In this document: in pieces, positions 1 to 9,623 of the stretch | How positions within the stretch are numbered: the stretch's first letter is position 1 | Layout of the letters: every line of letters begins with the position of its first letter | Assembly (NCBI GenBank): GCA_024345305.1 | Contig: BRON01000020.1 | Coordinates: 248,001-312,000, forward strand | From: Mrakia gelida | Taxonomy: Eukaryota; Basidiomycota; Tremellomycetes; Cystofilobasidiales; Mrakiaceae | Direction: 5' to 3' | DNA: 64,000 nt | Translations under genes and position numbers: made by a program | Notes under the pieces: model-generated | What the model was told of the DNA's origin: nothing | What the model saw: only the letters and a program-made list of their open reading frames with translations | Database searches by the model: none

Positions 1-187
1 AGGAGGAAGAGGGGTTGTAGTAGGACTGCTGCTGTTGCTGCTGTTGATATTGTTGGTGGGAGGAGGAAGGTCGAGAGGCGGAGGAAGAACCGGACGAGGA
101 CGAGTTGGAGCCAGACCTCTGTTGTTGGTGAGGCTGAGGAACGGGAGGAGTGTTGACGAGGAAAGAGGAGTAGTCGGGGGAAGTCAT
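1..187 (-). CDS. N-terminal fragment of a Gln/Ser-rich protein, cut by window edge
   Basis: On the minus strand an ATG at 187 opens a reading frame that stays open to base 1. It begins MTSPDYSSFLVNTPP and then becomes rich in Ser, Pro and Gln, with a run of seven glutamines around residues 48-54 encoded mainly by CAG/CAA. Such low-complexity N-termini are common in fungal transcription regulators, but no domain is visible in these 62 residues and I assign no function. The rest of the gene lies before the window. The ATG is the first in frame after an in-frame stop upstream, which supports it as the start. Confidence 0.6.
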   Translation of the reverse strand, partial: MTSPDYSSFLVNTPPVPQPHQQQRSGSNSSSSGSSSASRPSSSHQQYQQQQQQQSYYNPSSS

Positions 188-615
188 CCTGAGAGGGAGA
201 GACTGTGGGGGTTCTGATAGGAGAGGAGGAAGAAGAAGGGGAAGAGGGAAGAGAAGGCAAGAAGGAAGGAGGGCGAGAGGTCAGGGTCTCAGTCGGCCAT
301 TTCCCTCACTTCAAGCTAGAGAGTTCGATGGGATGGATGCGAACCTTTGTGAGAGAGACTCTCTGGTAGTTAAGACTGTGGTTTGTGGTTCTTGTGCTGC
401 TTTTGAAAGCGAGTTGAGGAGAGAAGGGAAGAAAGAGGAGGTGGGCGTTTGGAGGCAGACCTCTTCGCGCTCTCTCGAATCGTCGTCACTTTCGAAAGCT
501 GAAAACAAATCGAGTCAAAACCTTAGCAAAATCCTTATGCTACCTCAAAATCCTTACAAACGGCCCCAGATCGAGTTCATTAACCGTTCATTATCATCCG
601 AGCCCCTCCCCTCCA
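188..615. other. Intergenic: promoter of the edge gene and 3' flank of the SPS19-like gene
   Basis: Both neighbours are on the minus strand, so this stretch holds the 5' flank of the truncated gene and the 3' end of the reductase gene. Open frames here have no splice context or domain content that I can support. No clear TATA box or repeat is visible. Confidence 0.5.
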
Positions 616-2666
616 TCAAAGCTTCGCCGACGATTTGGAAGGGACCCTAGGGTTGATGAGATCCATAGCAGAAGCTGGGTTGAGAACCGCTTCGGGGTAG
701 GGCAACGGAGAAGCGAAGGTGTGCGAGTGGCCTTGGTAGAAGAAAAAAGACCGGAGGAAAAGAGAGGTCAAAGTGAGCAGACGCCGAGGGAAAGAAACAA
801 GCAACGCGAGTTGAACGGAGAGAGCGCGAGATAAATGAGAGACGAGACTTACCTCCGTCGACGACCTGGGAGGATTGAGGAGAGGAGCAAAGAGTCAGTA
901 TAGTTATGTAGAGGAGGCGACAGGTGGGAGGAAGAGGACCCACGAAAATTTGACCAGAGATCCAAGCAGCTGTTGAAGTTCGCGTCGACGAAGAGGAGAA
1001 AACCAAACGAAAGCCGGAATGTTTCATCAGTTCTGGATTCTCTTTCTACTCTTGAGCTCCTTGGCCCGAGAAGGCCTGGACATCACTAATGATGACGATC
1101 CGATTAAAGAGGTAGAATAGAACTCACCCTCCTCCGAGAACAAGAACGTCGCCATGCTCGCGATGTCCGCAATCTTTCCCATTCGTCCAAGAGGAATCTC
1201 CTTCTCAAGAGCGTTCTGACCATCCTTGGTTCCCAGACGCTGCATACCGGCGGTGGCTCCTATGGGACGTGAGAGAGAGCGACGAACGAGGAAGGAGGGA
1301 TGGACGGAGGAAGAGTCAGCGTCGAACGCGCCGTCGACGTTCGAAAGGAAGAGACGAGGGAACTCATCTGGAGCGATGACGTTGGACCGAACACCTCGAG
1401 GACCCTCCTCGACGGCAAGAACGTTGGAGAGAGCATCGACTCCTGCTTTGGCGGCAGAGACGTGGGCCTGGTAGGGGGTTCCTGGGAGGAGAGAAAGAGA
1501 GACGCGTCGGGGGAGTCAGCGACGAACGAGGACAAGAGCAAAGAGCTTCGAGGGATGCCCTTTTCGCGAGAAGGTAGAGCTGTAACAACGAATTGAAAGA
1601 CTAACCTCGGTAGTGAAGAGTGGCGGAGATGTGAACGTAAGATCCCTTCGACGCCCGAATGTGAGGGAGGGTCGCTTTGATGGTGTTGTACGTCCCGAGC
1701 TAAAAAAAAAACGGCAGATGCAGACGGTCGGCTTGGAGGTCTGGTAGATCCAGTATCGGGCAACGCTTGACAGAGCGGAAGGGACGAACGAGATCGATCT
1801 CAATAACAGTCTTGAACGCGTTCACGGACAACATCTCGATGGGAGAAAGGAAGTTCCCGGCGGCTCCTGGAGATTCAAAGCAAGCAGCCAACAGGTCAGC
1901 ACATTCCTCCTCGAGCTCTTGACCACGACCGATATCAGAGCATCTCAGTGAAAGAGCGAGATGAAGGACGAACCGCAAATAACGAAGTCGATCTTCCCGA
2001 ACCTCTTCACGCACTGCTCGACAGCCTTGACGAGAGCCTGGGGATCTCTCACGTCTGCAGGACACGAGAGACAGGTCTGAGCGGTCGTGGATGTCAAATC
2101 ATGTGCAGATTCGGCGAGACCTTTGGCACTAAGAAAGGAAGAAAGGGAAGGAGACAGCCGAGGCCGAACGGTCAGCTCGAGACGCATCGACGAGATGAAA
2201 CAGCGAGGAAGGGTGGATGAAGGACGAACTCTCGGCCTACGATAGCTGAGTTACATCCGAGAGACATCATTCGCTCGACGATTCCGTAGCAGATTCCAGA
2301 TCGACCTGAGGAGGGGAAGGGAAAGCGGAGAGGGAAGGAAGGGAGGGAGGGAGGGAAGGTCAGCTTGAGCTCGGTTCTCTTTGCGTTCTCGTCTAGAGAC
2401 CCCCAATTCCTGAAAACCTCGACCTTCCGCCTCTCAGAGATCTGTATCTCTCCCACATCCTCATCTTCAGCTCGCCTTCGAGGCTCGAGAGATGCTGCTT
2501 CGTCCGTCAAAGGTCGAAGCTCGCCTGAAGCAGAGCCGAGCTCAACTTCGTCCTCCCTCCTCCCTCCCCTCGTCCTCCTTCTCCCACAGCTGCCTGCTAT
2601 GCATGACTCACCTCCAGTACAGAAGACGACCTTTCCCTTGAAGATATCAGATCTGAAAACGGACAT
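616..2666 (-). CDS. SPS19: Peroxisomal 2,4-dienoyl-CoA reductase (SDR family, SPS19/DECR2-like)
   Basis: Spliced minus-strand gene. The first exon (2612-2666) encodes MSVFRSDIFKGKVVFCTGG, the Rossmann start, followed by RSGICYGIVERMM and AIVGR. Later exons carry PADVRDPQALVKAVEQC, RFGKIDFVICG, NAFKTVIEIDL, then SAAKAGVDALSNVLAVEEG, GVRSNVIAPG and GMQRLGTKDG, which follow yeast Sps19 and human DECR2 block by block. As in that family, the usual SDR tyrosine of YxxxK is absent (SAAK). The last exon ends in SSAKL, a C-terminal tripeptide AKL that fits a peroxisomal PTS1 signal. The enzyme family reduces 2,4-dienoyl-CoA with NADPH during beta-oxidation of unsaturated fatty acids with even-position double bonds. 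Odd feature: the intron at 1260-1367 starts ATGAGT instead of GTGAGT (see findings). The gene is divergent from the MYND gene at 3142. Confidence 0.9.
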
Positions 2667-3141
2667 GTTGAGGCTGGTGGTTGGGGGCAGAACGAGAGGC
2701 AAGAGTGAGTCGAAGTTCGAGGGACGAAAGGCAAGCTCGGGAACCCTCTGCCGGTGGTCCAGCCTCACGTGAGGTAATCTGCCTCCGGGAAACGATAAGA
2801 ATAATTTTCAAAGCGTAGACACGAAGGTTTTGATCCAATCTATCGTCTATCCCGTCGAAATTGCGAAAAATGTCGAGCAGCAGAGGTGAAACGAGTCGTC
2901 ACGGAAGCCCGAGGGGATGAAGCTCAACTTCCAACCTGTCCTCCCTTCTTGCTTTCGACGTCCATCATCCCCTTCCCATCCTTCTTTCTCGTTCCTCTTT
3001 CGTACCTCCCCATCTCCGAAGCATTCCATCACGCCTCTCCACTCCCATTCATCGCTCGTGAAGCCTTCAAATCCCTCTTCAAACTCCGTTGAAACAAGCT
3101 CAACCTCACCCTCTCCTCCCTCCCTCCCTCCCCTCCTCGCC
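2667..3141. promoter_or_regulatory. Divergent promoter region, SPS19-like / MYND gene 1
   Basis: The two genes point away from each other across about 475 bases. The segment next to the MYND gene start is a CT-rich tract (CCTCCCTCCC repeats at about 3108-3140), typical of fungal core promoters and 5' leaders here. No clear TATA box is seen, and no oleate-response element could be assigned with confidence. Confidence 0.45.
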
Positions 3142-4418
3142 ATGATCATCACCGTCCAGAAGCTCGCGGACGCCATTTTCGTTTCCAAGCGGGATCCCAT
3201 TGCCCGAGATGCAGCCTCAGAACTGGTGAGTTGACTTTGTGTCTCCGAAGCTTCGCTACTGGCGGCTGATCCGTTCGTCTCCCTCACTCCTTGATCTCCT
3301 CCTCAACAGATCACGCAGGCCCTGCAACTTCCCCTGGATCTTAAAGAGGTTCTCTTCGTGAGCATTAGATCCGAATAGCTCGAGCCGTTTTGGGAATGTG
3401 CCTGACTCGTGTCCTGCGCTTTCTAGGCAGAGTTCGCGAGCCTCCATCTCCCAACGTTCCTTCGTGTCTTCCTCGACGAGAGATGGAGGCAGACGGGGGT
3501 CGCTGCCGGGTTGACGTCCTTTCTTCTGCAGATCACGAAGACCAACTCGTTCGCGAAGTGGTTTCGAGATTCAGATCTTCGAGTAGGGCTTGAATTCGGG
3601 AAGGAATTGACGAAGTGGTTGGATTGGGGGTGGCCGACGACGGACCTCGTTCGTTCGCGTCTCTCTTCTCACTCTCCCGACGACTTTGTCGGTTCTGATG
3701 CCGCTTTTTCTTGCTTGTGTTACACCCCAGACTCTTCCCATCGGTTCTTGGACTGCTAGCTCTGTGCGCCTCGTCGCTTGCATCTGCAACCTCCTCTGCG
3801 TCGTTCTTATCAACCTCCCCCTCTCCCATCCGCCTGGACACACGGCAGCCTCCTACGTCTTCGACGCTCTGGCGAACCAGTCTCTCGCTTCCAAACTCCG
3901 TCCTATTCGTTTTCAGGACACCTGGATGGGCTCGGAAGGCCAGGAGATGATCTCTAAAAGCGCGCGGGGAGCTCTGCCTTCGTTCACGCCATCGCCGCTG
4001 GCAAGGTCGGCTACGACCTATTCACAGATTCTTTGAAGGACCTCCGTAGCTCGGAGGTCTGGCATTCATGCGAGATGAAGAAGTCGAGCGAGGCTGCAGC
4101 TTGTGCACCCTTACAGAACGGGGAAGAGATGATGGCTTGTGGAAAGGTGAGTCGACGCGTTTCCTCCTTCTTGTCCTTCTCGTCGAACCTCCCGTCCACA
4201 TCCTAACTCGCTCTGCTCTCTATACTTCAGTGCCTTATTGAACGATACTGCTCTCGAGGTTCGTCGCGCTCTCGAGAACGGTCAGCGAACTCGAAGCTGA
4301 CCTTCGTCGACGCGTCGTCATTTTTCCTGTCCGCTCTTCAGATCACCAACGAGCCGACTGGAAACGACACAAGAAAGTCTGCTTCCGACCTACCTGGGAT
4401 GTCCGAGAGGCTTCGTGA
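3142..4418 (+). CDS. MYND zinc-finger protein, paralogue 1 (frame break, possible pseudogene)
   Basis: Start at 3142 (MIITVQKLADAIF). Introns begin at 3226, 3358, about 3639 and about 4147, with a last one before the final exon. The C-terminus is a MYND-type zinc finger: MMACGKC, then ERYCSR, then after an intron HQRADWKRHKKVCF, giving the CxxC...YC...H...C pattern of this protein-interaction domain. The same exon plan, with AEFAS after the third junction and an intron after YCSR, is seen in the gene at 51021, so the two are paralogues. This copy is shorter and more diverged. Odd feature: the long middle exon reads in one frame to about 3957 (EGQEMISKSARG) and in another from about 3966 (SSAFVHAIAAGKVGYD), with a stop on each wrong side. 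A one-base indel in the GCGCGGGG run, or an unrecognised intron, would explain it. The role is unknown. Confidence 0.7.
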
Positions 4419-4896
4419 TTGAGTACTGAGGTGGGGAGGGAATTGGTTGATTGGGAGGAAGCGAGTGAAGTCGAGTCGGTCGCGTCGAGTCGTTTGGAAT
4501 TCGATGATTGCACGACGTTTCGCCTTGTTTTTATTCTTCGCCGGCTTCCTCACTCTCATTCCAACCAATTCGGCGACGCTACTGCTACTGAGTCGAGATC
4601 GCGGACAACAGCGTGAAAGCCAGGCCGAACGAGTCTCACGAAGGGGGAAATGATGAAACTCGACCTTCGACGTCCCTTCCCTCGCTCGCTTTCGGCGTCC
4701 ATCTTTCCCGACTGATCCCTGCCTTCTCTTCGCGAACTCTTCTGCCCGACTATCTACAAGCTGTATCCTCTCAACCTCCGTTCTCAACCCTTCAAGTCTC
4801 GCTCGTCACCGACACCCAAGCTCGACTAGCTAGCGTCGATTTTATCGCGCCTCGCTCGCCAACGACCATTTCAATCGCCTCATTCCTTCCCCTTCC
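4419..4896. other. Convergent intergenic region
   Basis: This lies between the stop of MYND gene 1 (plus) and the stop of the ubiquitin-like gene (minus), so it should hold both 3' untranslated regions. I see no gene, repeat or RNA here. Open frames across it lack intron signals and conserved content. Confidence 0.5.
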
Positions 4897-5727
4897 TTAT
4901 CGATCAACGTACCTAATTCCATCCTTCACATTCCCACCCTCCCCATTCCCCTCCCAAGTAATCACCTCAACCTCATCCCCAGACCTCATCTCCGGATCCA
5001 ACTTGAGCCCAAGTCTCGTCTCCTCCCAGTGAAGGTGGACGGTGGAGAAGGGACGAGCGAGATGCACGGAGACGAGATGTCGGAGGGTGGCGGTACTGCT
5101 TTCCGGCGCGATGCTGACGTGCATGTTGATGCGTCGGGGGGCGGGAGCAGGAGGAGGGAGGCGAGGGGGACTGAGCGAGATCGACGCGACGGGTCAGAAA
5201 AGAGCAAACGCGAGAAGGACGAAACGAGAGCGACGGCGGAACTGACATGTAGAACAGTTTGAGTTCAAGTCTGTTGGGGTCTTTGGAGTTGGGAAACTTG
5301 ATGTCTGGAGAGAGGGAAGAACGCGAGGATAGTCAGTGTTTGTATGCGCGTCGTTTCGAGAGGAGGGGAGAAGAACGAGCGAACCTTTGATGAGCGAGAC
5401 GTCCCGAACGATGATGATGGGAGTATCCGAAGAAGGTTCTGGGATGGCGGAGAGGGATCGAGGAGCTGTTAGGGAAGATAAGAGGGAAAGAAGAGAACGC
5501 GACGAGGGAGGTCAGGTCGACTCGTCGACTGAGAATCGACAGCGCGTTGAGGCGAACGAGCTATGGAGGGAGACTGACCGATCTCTGTGAAAGATCAAAG
5601 AAAAATGGTGGGACCTGAGTCAGACAGATTCCATATAGCAAAAGGGAGGAAGAAAGGCAACGAAAGACGAACCGTCTTCGACGGGACTCGACGCTCGAGG
5701 AACCGACGTCGTCGCTTTGCTCGTACG
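4897..5727 (-). CDS. C-terminal exons of a putative ubiquitin/SUMO-like-domain protein; 5' end unresolved
   Basis: Minus-strand exons that join in frame are 5673-5727, a possible 6-nt exon 5579-5584, an exon with SDTPIIIVRDVSLIK, an exon with FPNSKDPNRLELKLFY, and a last exon with STATLRHLVSVHL, STVHLHWEETRLGLKL and MRSGDEVEVITW, ending at TAA 4897-4899. Each intron has a CTGAC motif on the coding strand, which supports the orientation. The last two exons give a beta-strand / helix / strand / acidic-turn order, ending GDEVEV, like ubiquitin-like and especially SUMO-like folds (Rad60/Esc2/NIP45 families end similarly). That fold call is inference from pattern only. The start is not found: the exon at 5673 follows an acceptor at 5728-5729, and the open frame further up (6002-6448) ends in a stop. 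Confidence 0.5.
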
Positions 5728-6001
5728 CTACCGCTCCAAAGACCAGCAAAGTTGATCAGCTCAATCCGCATCCATCTAGAACGAGAGCATAAAGAGCTAA
5801 CAAGCTTCTTCGACCCAAACCCATCCTTCTCCTCCAAAGTCGACTGCAAATGCGAGCTGACCTCTTCCTCCCCTCCCTCTCCCTCTCCCCTCCTCCACCT
5901 TCTCTCACACCAAACAACCCCCAAAACAGGACCAAAATCAGCTTCTTTTCTCTTCCCTCCTTTCCCTTTTCGTAGCTCAACCACTCACCATCAACAACCT
6001 C

Positions 6002-6448
6002 CTAATCAACCTCCAACCCGGTCTTCCACTCTCTCAACTCCTCCCCTCGCATCACCTCCCCCCACACGCTCTCGTCGATCACCATTCCTTGGATCTTGAA
6101 CTGGAGGGTCTGAGGATCCAAAGAGGGGGAGAGAACGTTCTTGGATTGGAGGTAGGTAATGGTTTGCTGTTTGAGCGAAGGAGGAAAGGAGGAGGGCGCG
6201 GAGGATGGTGAGCTTGACGTTCGTTCCTTTCCTCTTGACCCAAGACGACGAAAAGAGGACCCGTACGAACCTCTTTGGTTTCGAAAGGAGGACCGAAACA
6301 CCCCCCACCACTTGAGTCCTGAAGGGGTTTGTAGCGAACGAACATTTGTGCTGAGGATGAGGATGGTCGTCGGTCGGAGGGAGGAGAGAGAGGTTTCGAG
6401 CGCTCGTCGAGTTTCGTCGTCGTCGCCCTCGAGGTGAGAAGAGGTCAT
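6002..6448 (-). CDS. Uncharacterised small reading frame, perhaps 5' exons of the ubiquitin-like gene
   Basis: An ATG at 6448 begins MTSSHLEGDDDETRRALETS and the frame stays open to TAG at 6002. The interior between about 6345 and 6165 looks intronic: it has GTTCGT donors and a CAAACAG acceptor just before QTITYLQSKNVL. The final segment includes LQFKIQGMVIDESVWGEV and looks coding. No known domain is recognised. It lies between NPC2 (upstream) and the ubiquitin-like exons (downstream), all on the minus strand. A GTGAGT donor sits 18 bases after the TAG, so either this is a separate short gene or I have misplaced an exon boundary and it is the 5' part of the 4897-5727 gene. Confidence 0.35.
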   Translation of the reverse strand: MTSSHLEGDDDETRRALETSLSSLRPTTILILSTNVRSLQTPSGLKWWGVFRSSFRNQRGSYGSSFRRLGSRGKERTSSSPSSAPSSFPPSLKQQTITYLQSKNVLSPSLDPQTLQFKIQGMVIDESVWGEVMRGEELREWKTGLEVD

Positions 6449-6619
6449 GAGATCAGATCCAGATCGAGATGCAACGAGAAAGTAGGTAGATGAGGTACAA
6501 AGAAGGGAGTGTACGAGAACAAAGGGGAACTACTGGACAGGGTTGAAGGCGTAGAGGGAGACGACGCGCCCGACTCGTGCGAACAAGTCGAGGAGAGAGA
6601 GGCGAAGAGGGAGCGAGGT

Positions 6620-7898
6620 CTAGTTCAAGCTTCCACCTCGTCGGATTGGGAAGTCTGTTGAGTAGAGAAAGGAGTGAGAGGAAAAGGGAAAGGGAAAGGA
6701 GGATGGGGAGGATCAGACGACGCGAGGGGAAGAGCACGAAAGAGAGAGGCGAGGCTGCTGCTTCTATCACTCACCGACTTTCAAGTTCTCGCAAAGAAGA
6801 TCGTCATCGTCGGCAGTGAAGGCTCGGATCTGGACGTTGTACTTGCCTGTTTTATCGTCGAGCACGAACGAACGCGAGAGAAAGATCAGCTCAACGTTGC
6901 TTCGAGAAAGTCGTCCCTTCCAGCTACAGACTCGAATCCAGTCTGTAGCAGATCCGGGCGGGCTCAAGTGTCGCCGAAACACGACAGACTAGAGTTCGGG
7001 TCTACTTCCACCTTCGAACGAGCGAGAGCGAACGACGAACTCACCTGGGGGGATCTCCTTGGGCAGCTCAACGGTCTCGGTGATGGTCAGAGGTCCAGGG
7101 AGGACGGGGCATTGAACGGTAGCGTTGTTCTCAGAGGCGAGTTCGCAGAGGTCGAACCTGGCAGCGAGGAGAAGAGGAGGGAGGGAGAGAGGACGGAGAG
7201 AGGGGAGGGAGGGTGAGCTCGAGTCGTTCGGGGGCTCAGGGGAAGGAGGAGAGGAGAGGCTGAGAGCTCACCTCCTCTGGATGAGCTTGATGAGACCGAA
7301 CTTGACGAGGACGTCGGCGTACGATCCATCCTGAGGTTCGAGAAGAACGAAAGAGGAGGAGGGTTCAGAGAGGAGGGAGGAGGAGGAGAGACGAAGGGAG
7401 GGAGGGACAAGGAGGGGCTTTGGACGAACGGTGATGGGAGTCACTACGATGCCCTTGACGGTCACGGTCAAGTTCTGACCTGGAATAGGAGGATCAGGAG
7501 AGATGTCGATGGACTCGAGGATGCTAGAAAGACAAGAAAAAGGAGCGAAGGGAGGAGAGGTCAGATCATGAGTTGCGAGCTCAACGCAGGTCTCACTCTC
7601 CCTCCCCCTTCCTTCTCGAGACTCACACAGCGTCGCCTTCTTCTCCTAGAAAACCCAAATAAAAGAAGAGAGCTCGTCAACATATACGAGATGATCCTGA
7701 AGACCGAAGAGAGGTCGAAAACGTACCACAGTCCTCGGAAGACCAGGATCCTCCAGGAGCGAAGAGAGATGACGCTCCTGAGCTCAGAGTCGTCTGAAGC
7801 TTGGAGAGCGTGGACCGTTTCTGAACGGCTTGGGGAAGAGCTGAGCCCAAGAGAGGGGAAACGAGAAAGAGAAGAAGGGACGGAGCTGTGAAGAGCAT
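6620..7898 (-). CDS. NPC2: NPC2-like ML-domain lipid-transfer protein (PG/PI-TP type)
   Basis: ATG at 7898 gives MLFTAPSLLLFLVSPLLGSA, a clear signal peptide. Later exons encode GGSWSSEDCG, SILESIDISPDPPIPGQNL, TVTVKGI, DGSYADVLVKFGLIKLIQRR, FDLCELASEN, TVQCPVLPGPLTITETVEL, PKEIPPGKYNVQIRAFTADD and DLLCENLKV, ending in a basic tail before TAG at 6620. This is the fungal phosphatidylglycerol/phosphatidylinositol transfer protein of the MD-2-related lipid-recognition (ML) family: beta-sandwich, conserved cysteine pairs and the PKEIPPG turn. In fungi the protein is secretory or vacuolar and binds sterols or phospholipids in intracellular sterol export. Length is about 180 residues, as usual. Introns interrupt it at least five times. 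Its upstream neighbour is the F-box-like gene, also on the minus strand. Confidence 0.9.
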
Positions 7899-8519
7899 TG
7901 CTGGATCGATGGTGGCGGGTGGGTGGGAGGAGCCAAAGGAGGAGGAGGAGGAGAGGTTGGAGAGTCGGAGCCCGATCTGGAACGACGACCCGAAGTGCGT
8001 CGCGAAGAGGCTGAAAAAGCTTCCCTTTCTGAGCTGTAGCGAGTATGTGAAGAGACCGAAACGAAGACGACCCTCAAGAAGTTCAGAAAGGAATCCGAAG
8101 AAGGAAAATCTGCGTGCTGCTCGAATCGCGTCGTCGAGTTGAGGACTCAGTTCATCACTCGCTCTTCCTCTTCCCGAGAACACACAAAACGACCTGGGTA
8201 GAAGATACAGAGTGATAAATATAGCCGATCCCTTAGGAGCAGTAGAGATACAGTACGAGCTAAGAAACGGACGAAGAGAACGAGCAACCAAACAAATGAA
8301 CGACGCGTCGAGAACTGAAACGAAGGACGACGAGCAGGTCAGTACGCGGCTGCGAGGCTTCACGGAGGTCTTCAGATTAGACTAGGAGAGTGCGCCACTT
8401 ACCGGGATAGGGATCGCGAGATCTGACGAGTTGAGGACCTGCAGCGAGGAGAGAAAACCGGGGGTCAGTCGACGAAGCAGAAAGAGACGACTCCCTCGCC
8501 TTCTCAACTTACCAGTCAA
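7899..8519. promoter_or_regulatory. NPC2 upstream region with splice-like signals
   Basis: This lies between the stop of the F-box-like gene and the NPC2 start. On the minus strand there are two good donors (GTAAGT at about 8509 and about 8402) and an acceptor (CTGCAG at about 8443), which would define a short non-coding exon at about 8408-8442. It could be a 3'-UTR intron set of the F-box gene or a 5'-UTR exon of NPC2. A TATATTTA-like run near 8217-8225 is too far from the NPC2 start to be assigned. Confidence 0.35.
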
Positions 8520-9623
8520 TCACGCTCCCTCCTCCTCCTCCTCCTCACTCTTCGCCCTCCACATCCCATCCTTCGCCAGCGCGAACCCTCCCTGCTCGAA
8601 AGTAAGTCCAAACAACTTCATGTCCTCCCCCTCGAACCCAACCAGCCGCACCCCCGTCCCTTCGAGCCCGCAAAGCTCTACATGGGCAACGAAGTCTTCC
8701 ATATCCCTACTATCCACCTCCACTCCAGTGGTAGCATGGATCTCGACCTCCCGAGGCAGCGAAGGAGCTTCGACCTCCGCTTCTGTGTCCTCCCCTTGAA
8801 GCTGTTGACTCCAGTTCGAGAGGGCGAGCTTGACGACGACGTTGGTTCCTCCCTCTCCTCCTCCTCCGACGACCGAGTGGAAGAAGTTGTAATGAGCTTC
8901 GACTCTGCGATTCTTGCTGATCCCTCCTACTAGGCCGTACATCTCCTCTAGCTCGCCGATGTCCTCCAACGCCTCGTCGTGAAATGGTCCTCCTTCCTTC
9001 TTCATCGCTTCCAGCATCCTCACCATCCCAGTATCGAAGTGGTAGAAATCCCCTCCGAAGGATGCACTATGAAGCGTCGTCATCACTTCCGTACCCCGCA
9101 CCTCCGAGAACACCAGCTCTTCCACTCCTTCCAGTCCTTCAAAGTTGAGCGAGACGAGGAAGTCCGCGTCGTGGAGGGAGCCCTCTCCTTGCGAAGCGAA
9201 CTCCTCCGGTTCGTTGAGAGGGATTCGAGCTTCGGGAGTGACGATGATCCTCTTGATCGCTTGCCTTCTTTTCGTCTGAATGGGTCCTGATCCGACGAGG
9301 AGTCCTTCGGTGGAGTGGAAGAAGAGTCGGAAGTCGGAGGGTTTGGCGAGAGTGAGGGTGTCGAAGAGGAGAGGGAGGACGAGGTCGTGGATGGCGTGGG
9401 AGACGAGGAGGATAGAGAGTTTCCCTTTGTTGGAGGGGAGAGGGGAAGAGGGAACGATGAGGTTGGGGGTGACGAAGGCGTACTTGAGGATCCGTTCGAG
9501 GACTTCGACGGGGACTCGGAGGGAGGGAGGAGGAGGAGGAGGAGGAGCTGAGCTTGAGCTTGAGCTGCCAGGTGTCGAGGTGGTTAGAAGAGAGCTCATG
9601 GCGGTAGAGGGAGAGGTTGGCAA
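8520..9623 (-). CDS. Intronless F-box-like protein
   Basis: An uninterrupted 367-residue frame runs from ATG 9623 to TGA 8520; a second ATG nine codons in is also possible. After a Ser/Pro-rich N-terminus (run of seven prolines) it has LRVPVEVLERILKYAF, then SILLVSHAIHDLVLPLLFDT, the spacing of an F-box helix bundle (LP.EVLE.I...VS....L..PLLF.T) typical of basidiomycete F-box families. The remainder has no repeat I recognise and ends in a Glu-rich tail. F-box proteins recruit substrates to SCF ubiquitin ligases; the substrate here is unknown. It is the only long gene of the window without coding introns, apart from the short gene at 46649. The F-box itself was judged by eye. Confidence 0.75.
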   Translation of the reverse strand: MPTSPSTAMSSLLTTSTPGSSSSSSAPPPPPPPSLRVPVEVLERILKYAFVTPNLIVPSSPLPSNKGKLSILLVSHAIHDLVLPLLFDTLTLAKPSDFRLFFHSTEGLLVGSGPIQTKRRQAIKRIIVTPEARIPLNEPEEFASQGEGSLHDADFLVSLNFEGLEGVEELVFSEVRGTEVMTTLHSASFGGDFYHFDTGMVRMLEAMKKEGGPFHDEALEDIGELEEMYGLVGGISKNRRVEAHYNFFHSVVGGGGEGGTNVVVKLALSNWSQQLQGEDTEAEVEAPSLPREVEIHATTGVEVDSRDMEDFVAHVELCGLEGTGVRLVGFEGEDMKLFGLTFEQGGFALAKDGMWRAKSEEEEEEGA

